Assembly: GCA_017998495.1 (NCBI GenBank)
Contig: JAGOCY010000107.1
Span: 1 to 5,801, forward strand
Direction: 5' to 3'
Length of the DNA stretch: 5,801 nucleotides
DNA from: Corallincola sp.
GTDB lineage: Bacteria > Pseudomonadota > Gammaproteobacteria > Enterobacterales > Neiellaceae
In this document: one piece after another, positions 1-5,801 of the stretch
Position numbering within the stretch: the first letter of the stretch is position 1
Layout of the letters: each line of letters starts with the position of its first letter
Program-made: the position numbers and the translations under genes
Notes under the pieces: model-generated
Told to the model about the DNA's origin: nothing
Database searches by the model: none
The model's input: only the letters and a program-made list of their open reading frames with translations

Positions 1-1083
1 GGCTGGAGGATTCTCTTTAGCCGGCTCGTCGTGGGCGACCTCATCAACCCATTCGCGCCACACCGCTACCAGCACCGCCAGGATCACCGGGCCGAGGAAC
101 AGCCCGACCAGGCCAAAGGCGGCCAAGCCACCGATCACCCCGAACATCACCAGCAGGAAGGGGATGCGGGTAGCTGAGCTGATCACCAGCGGTCGCACCA
201 GATTATCCACCCAGCTGACCACCAGCGTGCCCCACAGCAACAGGCCGATACCCGAGACCGTATGGCCGGAGAGCAGCAGCCACACCCCCACCGAGCCCCA
301 GGTGAAGGGGGTGCCGAAAGGGATCATGGCCACCAGTGCGGTGATGGCGCTGAGCAGCACCGGGGCCTCAACCCCGGCCCACCAGTAGCCGAGACCGGCC
401 ACCATCCCCTGGCCAATGGCAGTGATGATCAGGCCCCAGACCACGGCGGTGGTCATGCCGCCAACAGCGGCCAGATAGTGATCGATGCGGCTGCCAAGAA
501 AGCGGTGCAGCACCTTGTGCACCTGGGCCAGCAGGCTGCGGCCGTCGCGGTAGATAAAGAACAGGGTGATCAGGGTAAAGCCCAGTTTGGCGGTGTTGCG
601 ACCAACCCCGCCGAGCAGATCAACAATGGCGCTCTGGCCGAAGCTCATCGCTTCGCCGATCTGCTGGCGCAGCACAGCCGGATCACCCAGCGAGCTGTCG
701 ATCAGTTCCTCCAGCCAGGGGCCGATCAGCGGCACGCTCTGCAGCTGCGGTGGCAGATCGATGGAGCCAGCGACCAGTTGCGCCGACAGGCGGTTGTAGG
801 CCGCGGCGATCTCCGCCTGCAGCAGGGTAGCCAGCCAGGTGGAGGGGCCGATCAGCGCGGCGGCGATCAGCACCACCATGATGGCGGCGGCCAGGCTCGG
901 CCGCTGGCCACACCAGCGGTTCAGCCGCAGGTAAAGGGGCCAGGTGACATAGGCCAGGATCAAGGCCCAGATCACCGGCACCATAAAGTGCTGCAGCACG
1001 CTGTAGCTGAGCAGCAGCAGCCCGCCCAGCAGCACCGTGAGGATGCCCCAGCGGGCAACCTTGGCGGCAACCTGATCGATCAT
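1..1083 (-). CDS. AI-2E family transporter (YdiK/PerM-like membrane protein), C-terminal end cut by window edge
   Basis: The frame is open from ATG at 1083 to the left edge: 361 codons with no stop seen. The family is usually about 350-370 residues, so only a short tail is missing. It is a multi-pass inner-membrane protein. Hydrophobic segments lie near residues 12-30, 34-53, 63-88, 165-178, 208-232, 243-270, 277-298 and 308-342, with a soluble region at about 90-160. The strongest family signatures are DNLVRPLVI at 293-301, the glycine-rich segment at 315-333 (GVIGG, then GLVGLFLGP) and a VPLIG motif at 117-121; these resemble E. coli YdiK as I remember it. Family members have been tied to autoinducer-2 export (TqsA) or Na+/H+ antiport, but the substrate of most is unknown, and none is claimed here. 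The start overlaps the upstream stop as ATGA with no good Shine-Dalgarno, which suggests translational coupling. The tail after residue 350 is charged and probably cytoplasmic. Confidence 0.9.
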   Translation of the reverse strand, partial: MIDQVAAKVARWGILTVLLGGLLLLSYSVLQHFMVPVIWALILAYVTWPLYLRLNRWCGQRPSLAAAIMVVLIAAALIGPSTWLATLLQAEIAAAYNRLSAQLVAGSIDLPPQLQSVPLIGPWLEELIDSSLGDPAVLRQQIGEAMSFGQSAIVDLLGGVGRNTAKLGFTLITLFFIYRDGRSLLAQVHKVLHRFLGSRIDHYLAAVGGMTTAVVWGLIITAIGQGMVAGLGYWWAGVEAPVLLSAITALVAMIPFGTPFTWGSVGVWLLLSGHTVSGIGLLLWGTLVVSWVDNLVRPLVISSATRIPFLLVMFGVIGGLAAFGLVGLFLGPVILAVLVAVWREWVDEVAHDEPAKENPPA

Positions 1084-2429
1084 GGCTGGGGCTGCTCGCC
1101 ACTGTCGTTACTGACCTCGGCTTCGGCCGGCGGTTCTTCGCTGGTGGGGGGGACGGCGCTGGCCAGGACCTTGTCGATCCGCTTGCCATCCATATCCACC
1201 ACCTCCAGCCGCCAGTTTTCCCATACGGCGGTATCGCCGGTGGTGGGCAGGCGGCCGAGCAGCCACATCATCATGCCGCTCAGGGTGTGATAACGGCCTT
1301 TGTCCTCTTCCGGCACTGTTTTCAGGGTCAGGCGATCCTTGAGCTCGAGGATCGGGATCAGGCCATCGAGCAGCCAGGAGCCATCCTCGCGCTGCACCGC
1401 CCAGGCTTCGTCGAGGCTCTGCGGCTGAAATTCGCCGGTGACCGCTTCGAGGATATCCTGCTGCGACACCATCCCCTGCACTTCGCCATATTCGTCGATG
1501 ACAAAGACGATGTGGGTGCTGGAGGTGCGGAACTGGTTGAGCAGCTCCATGCCGGTCAGGGATTCCGGCACAAAGGCCACCTCTTCGAGATTGGTGGTCA
1601 GATCCGGTTCGCCCCCCCTGAGGGTTTGGCTCAGGATCTGCTTGGCCGAGATCACCCCGAGGATCTCATCCAGACTGCCGCGGCAGACCGGGTAACGGCT
1701 GTAGTCGGAGGCAGCCATACGCTCAAGGTTGTCAGCCAGCGGCAGATTGACGTCCAGCCACACCATCTCTGAGCGTGGCACCATCAATGAGGCGATCTGG
1801 CGATCATCGAGACGAAAGACGTTGCGCAGCATTTCGTGCTCATGCTTTTCAATCACCCCGGCTTCGCTGCCTTCGTCGAGCAGGGCGTGGATCTCCTCTT
1901 CGGTGACGCTGGGGCCGGTCTGTTCGCGCTGGCCCATCAGCCGTAGCAGCACTACAGTCGACAGCGACAGCAGATGGACAAAGGGGCGCGACAGGGTGGC
2001 GAGAAAGCTCATGGGCCGGGCCACAGCGCGGGCGATCCCTTCCGGGTTCATCTGGCCGATGCGCTTGGGCACCAACTCGCCGATGACGATGGAGATATAG
2101 GTGATCACCACCACCACAATGACGGTGGCGCCGATCTCACTGGCACGCTGGGCAAAGCCAAAGCTGTGCTCCAGCCAGTCGGCAAAGGGACCGGCCAGGG
2201 CTGCTTCACCGACAATACCGTTGAGGATGCCGATGCTGGTGATACCGATCTGGATGGTGGAGAGAAAACGGGTGGGGTCTTCGCCCAGCTTCATGGCTAC
2301 TGCGGCTGAACCATCACCATCATCGGCGAGGCGAGCGAGGCGGGACTTTCTGGCGCTGATCAGGGCGATCTCGGACATGGCAAACAGGCCATTGAGCAGG
2401 ATCAGGACGATCAACAGGACTATGTCCAT
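1080..2429 (-). CDS. CNNM/CorC-HlyC family transporter (DUF21 + CBS pair + CorC_HlyC domain)
   Basis: This is a 449-residue inner-membrane protein of the UPF0053/'hemolysin' family, close to the length of E. coli YtfL (PaeA, linked to polyamine export). Residues 1-165 are the DUF21/CNNM transmembrane domain. It has the N-terminal MSEIALISARKSR motif (18-30), whose Ser-Glu pair is typical of the family, and GELVPKRIG (117-125), the conserved GE..PK turn. An acidic helical linker (177-210) leads to two CBS domains (about 213-270 and 280-335), expected to bind an adenine nucleotide. The CorC_HlyC domain follows at about 345-425. The last ~23 residues are a Pro/Glu-rich, probably disordered tail. 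The old label 'hemolysin' is misleading; divalent cation or polyamine efflux is the better family-based guess, and the substrate cannot be read from sequence. ATG 2429 begins directly with the first membrane helix. GGAGA at 2441-2445 lies 11 bases upstream, rather far for a ribosome binding site. Confidence 0.93.
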   Translation of the reverse strand: MDIVLLIVLILLNGLFAMSEIALISARKSRLARLADDGDGSAAVAMKLGEDPTRFLSTIQIGITSIGILNGIVGEAALAGPFADWLEHSFGFAQRASEIGATVIVVVVITYISIVIGELVPKRIGQMNPEGIARAVARPMSFLATLSRPFVHLLSLSTVVLLRLMGQREQTGPSVTEEEIHALLDEGSEAGVIEKHEHEMLRNVFRLDDRQIASLMVPRSEMVWLDVNLPLADNLERMAASDYSRYPVCRGSLDEILGVISAKQILSQTLRGGEPDLTTNLEEVAFVPESLTGMELLNQFRTSSTHIVFVIDEYGEVQGMVSQQDILEAVTGEFQPQSLDEAWAVQREDGSWLLDGLIPILELKDRLTLKTVPEEDKGRYHTLSGMMMWLLGRLPTTGDTAVWENWRLEVVDMDGKRIDKVLASAVPPTSEEPPAEAEVSNDSGEQPQP

Positions 2430-2433
2430 AAAG

Positions 2434-2496
2434 TTAGCGGTCTCCGTTGTTGCTAGGGGTGCCGATACATAATCGGAAGTTGTTAAATTCGTTCAT
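2434..2496 (-). other. possible 20-codon ORF in the rlpA–transporter gap
   Basis: An ATG at 2494-2496 opens four bases after the rlpA stop and runs 20 codons to TAA at 2434-2436, four bases before the transporter ATG. The peptide would be MNEFNNFRLCIGTPSNNGDR, polar and Asn-rich, matching nothing I recognise. No clear Shine-Dalgarno precedes it; translation would have to come from ribosomes ending rlpA. The transporter's GGAGA lies inside its last codons, so it could act as a coupling leader. An ORF of this size is also easily a chance event. Confidence 0.15.
2462..2476. repeat. small perfect inverted repeat, 5-bp arms, 5-base loop
   Basis: The plus strand reads CCGAT-ACATA-ATCGG. It sits in the middle of the rlpA–transporter gap. 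The arms are short and no T-run follows on either strand, so it is a poor intrinsic terminator. It could be a weak operator half-pair, a small mRNA hairpin or chance. Confidence 0.35.
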
Positions 2497-2500
2497 CTGT

Positions 2501-3319
2501 TCAGTCGACCAGAAAGGCTTTGGGATAGTCGCCATCGCGCAGCTGACGCAGCAGCTGCTCGGCGTCACCATGGCTGGTAAAGGGACCAAACTGCACCTTG
2601 AGCAGCTGGCCATCGCGTACCACGCGGGTGGGTTGCCCCCAGCGCTGGCGCAGATTGGCGGCCAGAGACTGGGCGCGGCTCTCATCGCTGACTGCTGCCA
2701 CCTGAATGGCCGTGGCGCCCAGGCTGTCATTGGGGCCAGGGGCGACGCTGATCGCCTCAACCCGCACCCGGGCGGTGCCTTTGGCCAGTACCCCCAGGCG
2801 GTGGGCGGCGGCGTAAGAGAGGTCGATCACCCGCCCTTCATGGAAGGGGCCGCGATCATTGACACGCACCACCGTCGATTTACCGTTTTCCAGGTTGGTG
2901 ACCCGGGCATAGCTGGGTAGCGGCAGGTTTTTGTGGGCGGCCGACATGCTGTACATGTCGTACACCTCACCATTGGAGGTGAGGTGGCCGTGGAACTTGG
3001 TGCCATAAAACGAGGCCTTGCCGGTCTCGCTGAACCCCCGGGTGTCGCCCAGCACCTTGTAGTACTTGCCCAGCACCTCGTAATCGCGGTTGCCATTGCG
3101 GCTGCGCGGCTCGTAGCGCGGCACCGCATCGGGAATGCTGTCGAGATCGGGCGGATTGTCGGGATAGCTGTCATGCGCCTGGCTGTAGCGGCCATCATTG
3201 CGGTTGACCGGCTTACTGCTGCTGCGACTGTCGCTGCTGCCCTCCTCGGGCGGGATACCGTCGGTGGTGGCGCAGGCGGTCAGCAGCAAACTGGCGATGG
3301 CAAGAGCTGCAACACGCAT
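2501..3319 (-). CDS. rlpA: RlpA, septal-ring lytic transglycosylase lipoprotein (DPBB + SPOR)
   Basis: 272 residues. A short signal peptide ends in the lipobox LTAC, with lipid-modified Cys16 and Ala17 next, so the protein should be an outer-membrane lipoprotein facing the periplasm. Residues 20-90 form a Ser/Asp/Arg/Pro-rich flexible linker. The double-psi beta-barrel (about 98-190) carries GKASFYG (100-106), TSNGEVYDM (114-122), AAHKNLP (127-133) and VRVNDRGPF (151-159). Glu118, His129 and Asp155 match the residues needed for activity in Pseudomonas aeruginosa RlpA, which cleaves glycan strands lacking stem peptides; an active enzyme is therefore likely here, whereas E. coli RlpA shows no detected activity. 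Residues 201-272 are a SPOR domain, which binds such denuded glycan at the division site. The ATG at 3319 has GGGAG six bases upstream. The gene starts 3 bases after the mltB stop. Confidence 0.96.
   Translation of the reverse strand: MRVAALAIASLLLTACATTDGIPPEEGSSDSRSSSKPVNRNDGRYSQAHDSYPDNPPDLDSIPDAVPRYEPRSRNGNRDYEVLGKYYKVLGDTRGFSETGKASFYGTKFHGHLTSNGEVYDMYSMSAAHKNLPLPSYARVTNLENGKSTVVRVNDRGPFHEGRVIDLSYAAAHRLGVLAKGTARVRVEAISVAPGPNDSLGATAIQVAAVSDESRAQSLAANLRQRWGQPTRVVRDGQLLKVQFGPFTSHGDAEQLLRQLRDGDYPKAFLVD
2942..2986. repeat. two adjacent perfect inverted repeats within rlpA
   Basis: The first pair is CGACATG (2942-2948) against CATGTCG (2954-2960), with a 5-base loop. The second is CACCTCACC (2963-2971) against GGTGAGGTG (2978-2986), with a 6-base loop. 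They are 2 bases apart, and both could fold in the rlpA mRNA. They lie over the codons for RlpA residues 112-126, including the catalytic-motif Glu118, so protein constraint and chance may explain them. Confidence 0.6.
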
Positions 3320-3322
3320 CTG

Positions 3323-4288
3323 TTACTCCCGACTCATCTGCTCGGCGATCGCTTCAGACAGCTGATAAACCGCCATGGCGTAGAGGGGGCTGCGGTTGTA
3401 GCGGGTGATCACATAGAAGTTGTTGAGCGCCACCCAGTACTCCTTGCTGCCATCGGCCAGATCGAAGGCCATCAATCGCACTTTGGCGTCATCTGCCACC
3501 ATCGGCTGGATCTCGACCCCGGCAGTACGCAGCTGGCCGGCGGTTTGGGTCAGCTCCAGATTGCGCTCAATAAGGGCAGTGACGTCGCCTTTGACCCGTA
3601 CCTGCGAGGTTACCGGCGCCCCTTTACGCCACTTGTGCATGGCGAAGTAGTTGGCCACCGAGCCAATGGCGTCTTTGCTGTTACGGAACAGGTCGCGGTG
3701 CTGGTCACCATCGAAATCGACGGCATAGTGGCGATAACTGGAGGGGATGAACTGGCCCATGCCCATGGCCCCGGCGTAGGAGCCTTTGGGTTTGGTCACG
3801 TCCCAGCCCTCTTCACGCGCCAGCTCGAAGAAGTGGCCCAGCTCGCTGCGGAAGAAATCGGCGCGCTTGGGGTAGTGAAAGCCGAGGGTGTAGAGGGCAT
3901 CGAGTACGCTGAATTTGCCCATGTTCTGGCCGTAGGAGGTCTCGACGCCGATGATGGCCACGATCACCTTGGCGGGGACGCCATAACGCTGTTCAGCCTG
4001 CTCCAGGGTGTCGCGATGCGCGCGCCAGAACGCCAGGCCGCCGTCAATGCGCTTCTGGGTGAGAAAGATCGGGTGGTACTGATGCCAGGGTTTGCCCTCA
4101 GCCGGTTTGCTGATGGCACTGAGAATGGTCTGGTTGGGGGCGCGGTTGAGCAGCAGTTGCTCCAGCTGGGCGCGGTCATGGCCCTTGGCCGTCAGCTCAC
4201 TGATAAAAGCGTTAACGTCACCGGCCGGGGTGGCGGCCGAGACCGAGGCTGCGAGTAGGGAGAGGGCACAACACAGGGTACGGATCAC
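3323..4288 (-). CDS. mltB: MltB/SltB1-type lytic murein transglycosylase B, soluble periplasmic form
   Basis: 321 residues. The enzyme cleaves the MurNAc-GlcNAc bond of peptidoglycan to leave 1,6-anhydro ends. The catalytic acid is Glu116 in GVETSYGQNMG (114-124). KGSYAGAMGMGQFIPSSY (168-185) and DAIGSVANYF (206-215) are the other family blocks. DFDGDQHRD (191-199) matches the EF-hand-like calcium loop of E. coli Slt35. YNRSPLYAMAVYQL (297-310) closes the C-terminal region. The N-terminus is a signal peptide (about residues 1-18, cleavage after VSA) without a lipobox, so unlike E. coli MltB (about 361 residues, a lipoprotein) it should be soluble. It corresponds best to P. aeruginosa SltB1, which occupies the same place between rodA and rlpA. 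The start is GTG at 4288, with GAGG eight bases upstream overlapping the rodA stop; no nearby upstream in-frame ATG competes. It lies 10 bases after rodA and 3 before rlpA. Confidence 0.95.
   Translation of the reverse strand: MIRTLCCALSLLAASVSAATPAGDVNAFISELTAKGHDRAQLEQLLLNRAPNQTILSAISKPAEGKPWHQYHPIFLTQKRIDGGLAFWRAHRDTLEQAEQRYGVPAKVIVAIIGVETSYGQNMGKFSVLDALYTLGFHYPKRADFFRSELGHFFELAREEGWDVTKPKGSYAGAMGMGQFIPSSYRHYAVDFDGDQHRDLFRNSKDAIGSVANYFAMHKWRKGAPVTSQVRVKGDVTALIERNLELTQTAGQLRTAGVEIQPMVADDAKVRLMAFDLADGSKEYWVALNNFYVITRYNRSPLYAMAVYQLSEAIAEQMSRE
3326..3330 (-). promoter_or_regulatory. ribosome binding site of rlpA
   Basis: GGGAG is formed by the last two sense codons of mltB (CGG GAG), immediately before its TAA, and ends six bases before the rlpA ATG at 3319. 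Ribosomes finishing mltB cover the rlpA start site, which favours coupled translation and fixes the rlpA start. Confidence 0.8.
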
Positions 4289-4296
4289 GTCACAGT

Positions 4297-4301
4297 CCTC
4301 A
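4297..4301 (-). promoter_or_regulatory. ribosome binding site of mltB, overlapping the rodA stop
   Basis: The minus strand reads TGAGG, in which TGA is the rodA stop and GAGG is the Shine-Dalgarno, eight bases before GTG 4288. It supports the GTG start. The same arrangement recurs at the mrdA–rodA junction. Confidence 0.75.
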
Positions 4302-5432
4302 TTCGATGAAACGACGATGGGTATGGATGCTCATCAGCATGCCGAAGCCGGCCAGCAGGGTCACCCCCGAGGTGCCACCAAAACTGACCAGTGGCAAGGG
4401 TACCCCGACCACCGGCAGCAGGCCACTGACCATGCCGATATTGACAAAGAGATACACAAAAAAGGTGAGGGTGATGCTGGCGGCCAGCAGTCGGGCAAAG
4501 GGCTGACTGGCGCGGATGGCGATATAAAGGCCACGGGCAATCACCAGCCCGTAGAGGGTGAGCAGCACCAGAATGCCGATATAACCCAGCTCTTCGGCGA
4601 TCACCGCAAAGATGAAGTCGGTGTGGCGCTCGGGCAGAAAATCGAGCTGCGACTGGGTGCCCTGCAGATAGCCCTTGCCCCACCAGCCGCCGGAGCCGAT
4701 GGCGATCTTGGACTGAATAATGTGGTAGCCGGCGCCGAGCGGGTCGCTCTCCGGGTCGAGCAGCATCAACACCCGTTTCTGCTGGTAGTCATGCATCAGG
4801 AAGTACCAGAGGATCGGCAAAAAGGCGGCCAGGGCGCCGACAAAGACCAGGATCAGCCACCAGCTCATGCCGGCCATAAAGAGCACAATCAGGCCCGAAG
4901 CGGCGATCAGGATCGAGGTGCCGAGGTCGGGCTGCTTGGCGATCAGCAGCGTTGGCACCACCAGCAGAGCAAGGCCGGCGGCGGTGTGCAGCAGGGTGGG
5001 CGGCAGTGGCTGGCGGCTGATGTACCAGGCGACGGTAATGGGCAGCACCAGCTTGAGCATCTCGGATGGCTGAAAGCGCATAAAGCCCAGATCCAGCCAG
5101 CGCTGAGCCCCCTTGCCGATGTCGCCGATGGCCAGCACCAGCACCAGCATGATGATGCCGCCGATATAGAAAAAGATGGCGTAGCGCTGCAGGGTCGTAG
5201 GTGCAATCTGGGCGATCACCAGCATTACCCCCAGGCCCAGGCTGAGGCGGATCGCCTGGCCAGCAACCATCTCCCAATGCTCGCCACTGGCGCTGTAGAG
5301 CACAAACAGGCCAAAGCCGATCAGGGTCAGCAGGGCCAGCAGCAGCACCGGGTCCAGGTGCAGCTGCTGCCACAGGGTTTGTGGCGGCGAACCAGCCGGT
5401 GAACGGCGCAGCAGGGGGAAACCTAGGGCCAT
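4299..5432 (-). CDS. rodA: RodA, SEDS peptidoglycan glycosyltransferase (elongasome)
   Basis: 377 residues (E. coli RodA has 370). RodA polymerises lipid II into glycan strands for side-wall growth, in complex with PBP2 (mrdA), whose gene ends just upstream. About ten membrane helices can be traced (near 28-47, 60-78, 84-104, 123-137, 149-165, 170-188, 190-211, 276-302, 312-334 and 344-368). A large periplasmic loop at about 212-275 contains [19 protein letters not shown] (219-237) and [11 protein letters not shown] (266-276). Asp272 in the latter corresponds to the essential SEDS aspartate (Asp262 of E. coli RodA, by my reading). RWLDLGF (111-117), FQPSE (120-124), KQPDLGTS (166-173) and the end block [12 protein letters not shown] (345-356) are further signatures. 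I chose ATG 5432 because a strong GAGGA lies five bases upstream and it gives the family's usual length. An in-frame start at 5489 would overlap mrdA by 50 bases and add 19 non-conserved residues. Confidence 0.97.
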   Translation of the reverse strand: MALGFPLLRRSPAGSPPQTLWQQLHLDPVLLLALLTLIGFGLFVLYSASGEHWEMVAGQAIRLSLGLGVMLVIAQIAPTTLQRYAIFFYIGGIIMLVLVLAIGDIGKGAQRWLDLGFMRFQPSEMLKLVLPITVAWYISRQPLPPTLLHTAAGLALLVVPTLLIAKQPDLGTSILIAASGLIVLFMAGMSWWLILVFVGALAAFLPILWYFLMHDYQQKRVLMLLDPESDPLGAGYHIIQSKIAIGSGGWWGKGYLQGTQSQLDFLPERHTDFIFAVIAEELGYIGILVLLTLYGLVIARGLYIAIRASQPFARLLAASITLTFFVYLFVNIGMVSGLLPVVGVPLPLVSFGGTSGVTLLAGFGMLMSIHTHRRFIE

Positions 5433-5436
5433 AGTG

Positions 5437-5442
5437 TCCTCA
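5437..5442 (-). promoter_or_regulatory. ribosome binding site of rodA, overlapping the mrdA stop
   Basis: The minus strand reads TGAGGA: TGA (5440-5442) stops mrdA and GAGGA (5437-5441) is the Shine-Dalgarno, five bases before ATG 5432. This settles the rodA start and suggests that translation of PBP2 and RodA, which act as a pair, is coupled. Confidence 0.8.
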
Positions 5443-5801
5443 GCGGTTGAGGTAATGGTCGAGCAGGCGGCGGGCGATGGGCGCCGCATTGGCGCTACCG
5501 CCGCCGACGTTTTCCATGGTTACCGCCAGCACGATCTGCGGGTTTTCTCGCGGGGCAAAGACGATATACATGGCGTTATCCAGCTTGTGGGCGGCCAGGG
5601 TCTTGGCGTTGTATTCCTCATTCTCGCGTAGCGAGAACACTTGGGCCGTACCGGTTTTGCCGGCGCTGGTGTAGCTGGTGCCTTTAAAGGCCTTGTTGGC
5701 GGTACCGTTAGGGCGATGGTTAACGCCAAACATCGCATCTTCCACCAGTGTCCAGTGGCGCTCATCGTCCACCGTGATCTTGGGGCGGTACTCAATTGGC
5801 C
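5440..5801 (-). CDS. mrdA: Penicillin-binding protein 2 (PBP2), C-terminal fragment
   Basis: Only the last ~119 codons are inside the window; the gene enters from the right edge with no start visible. This is the end of the class B transpeptidase domain, which crosslinks stem peptides in the periplasm during elongation. The third active-site motif is present as [11 protein letters not shown], with Lys-Thr-Gly-Thr encoded at 5647-5658. The preceding segment (EDAMFGV, then HRPNGTA) and the following [10 protein letters not shown] and LLDHYLNR tail fit PBP2 rather than the division enzyme FtsI. The SxxK and SxN motifs and the membrane anchor lie outside the window. It ends 7 bases before rodA, its usual partner gene. 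Any promoter for the cluster must lie beyond the right edge. Confidence 0.95.
   Translation of the reverse strand, partial: PIEYRPKITVDDERHWTLVEDAMFGVNHRPNGTANKAFKGTSYTSAGKTGTAQVFSLRENEEYNAKTLAAHKLDNAMYIVFAPRENPQIVLAVTMENVGGGSANAAPIARRLLDHYLNR
5621..5637. repeat. perfect 7-bp inverted repeat with 3-base loop in mrdA
   Basis: TTCTCGC-GTA-GCGAGAA lies shortly downstream of the KTGT codons, over the codons for the FSLREN segment. It could form a tight mRNA hairpin, but nothing around it points to regulation and chance is plausible. Confidence 0.4.

Larger units (their letters stand above)
2430..2500. other. rlpA–CNNM transporter intergenic gap
   Basis: At 71 bases this is the only gap in the window longer than 10 bases. 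It is visibly more AT-rich than the flanking genes and holds the small inverted repeat at 2462-2476, a possible 20-codon ORF (2434-2496) and a GGAGA ribosome-binding candidate. I could not find a convincing -35/-10 pair on the minus strand. The best -10-like hexamer (GATTAT) has no acceptable -35 at 16-18 bases. There is also no hairpin with a following T-run, so whether the transporter pair is read through from the wall operon or has its own promoter is open. Confidence 0.6.

Noticed and set aside
360..377. CCGGGG/CCCCGG inverted repeat in the AI-2E gene
   Set aside because: The 6-bp arms within coding sequence have no T-run or nearby gene boundary; this looks like GC-rich chance pairing.
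262..1290. Long plus-strand open frame of 342 codons
   Set aside because: It lies opposite the AI-2E and CNNM genes, its product is Gln/Gly/His-rich with no recognisable domain, and the minus-strand proteins match known families along their whole length.
1675..1686. Perfect 12-base palindrome CTGCCGCGGCAG inside the CNNM gene
   Set aside because: It is within CBS-domain coding sequence, has no spacer or partner sites, and is expected by chance in GC-rich DNA.
2462..2476. Intrinsic terminator after rlpA
   Set aside because: The 5-bp arms are weak and no T-run follows on the minus strand.
2933..4258. Long plus-strand open frame of 441 codons
   Set aside because: It is antisense to mltB and rlpA, which have intact catalytic motifs and ribosome binding sites. 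High GC content makes such antisense frames common.
4092..5402. Long plus-strand open frame of 436 codons
   Set aside because: It is antisense to rodA and mltB; the His/Gln/Asp-rich composition is typical of the complement of membrane-protein codons.
4299..5489. Longer RodA starting at 5489
   Set aside because: The extra 19 residues overlap the mrdA end and are not hydrophobic or conserved. ATG 5432 has a strong, well-spaced Shine-Dalgarno.

Overview
The window looks like an ordinary, fully coding stretch of a fairly GC-rich gammaproteobacterial chromosome. Six genes lie on the minus strand, so they are read from the right edge to the left. The order mrdA (PBP2) – rodA – mltB/sltB1 – rlpA is the conserved cell-elongation cluster found in pseudomonads and many other gammaproteobacteria, including vibrios and aeromonads. 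I cannot name the genus from sequence alone.

Layout, in transcription order: 5801-5440 is the C-terminal end of the transpeptidase PBP2. 5432-4299 is the SEDS glycosyltransferase RodA. 4288-3323 is a soluble MltB-type lytic transglycosylase. 3319-2501 is the lipoprotein RlpA, with DPBB and SPOR domains. These four are separated by only 7, 10 and 3 bases and are almost certainly one operon. A 71-base gap (2430-2500) follows; it holds a small inverted repeat and a possible 20-codon ORF. 2429-1080 is a CNNM/CorC-type membrane transporter (DUF21, paired CBS and CorC_HlyC domains). It overlaps by 4 bases (ATGA) an AI-2E family (YdiK/PerM-like) membrane protein at 1083-1, which is nearly complete and runs off the left edge.

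Together, PBP2 and RodA form the transpeptidase/polymerase pair of the elongasome. MltB/SltB1 and RlpA are peptidoglycan-cleaving enzymes, so synthesis and trimming of side-wall and septal peptidoglycan are encoded together. The downstream transporter pair forms its own translationally coupled unit, with no visible functional link to wall synthesis. It sits where dacA (PBP5) is usually found after rlpA.

I found no mobile element, CRISPR array, RNA gene or clearly new system. The points worth a second look are the missing dacA, stop codons that overlap ribosome binding sites at two junctions, a pair of adjacent perfect inverted repeats inside rlpA over the catalytic-motif codons, and the small ORF in the only real intergenic gap.
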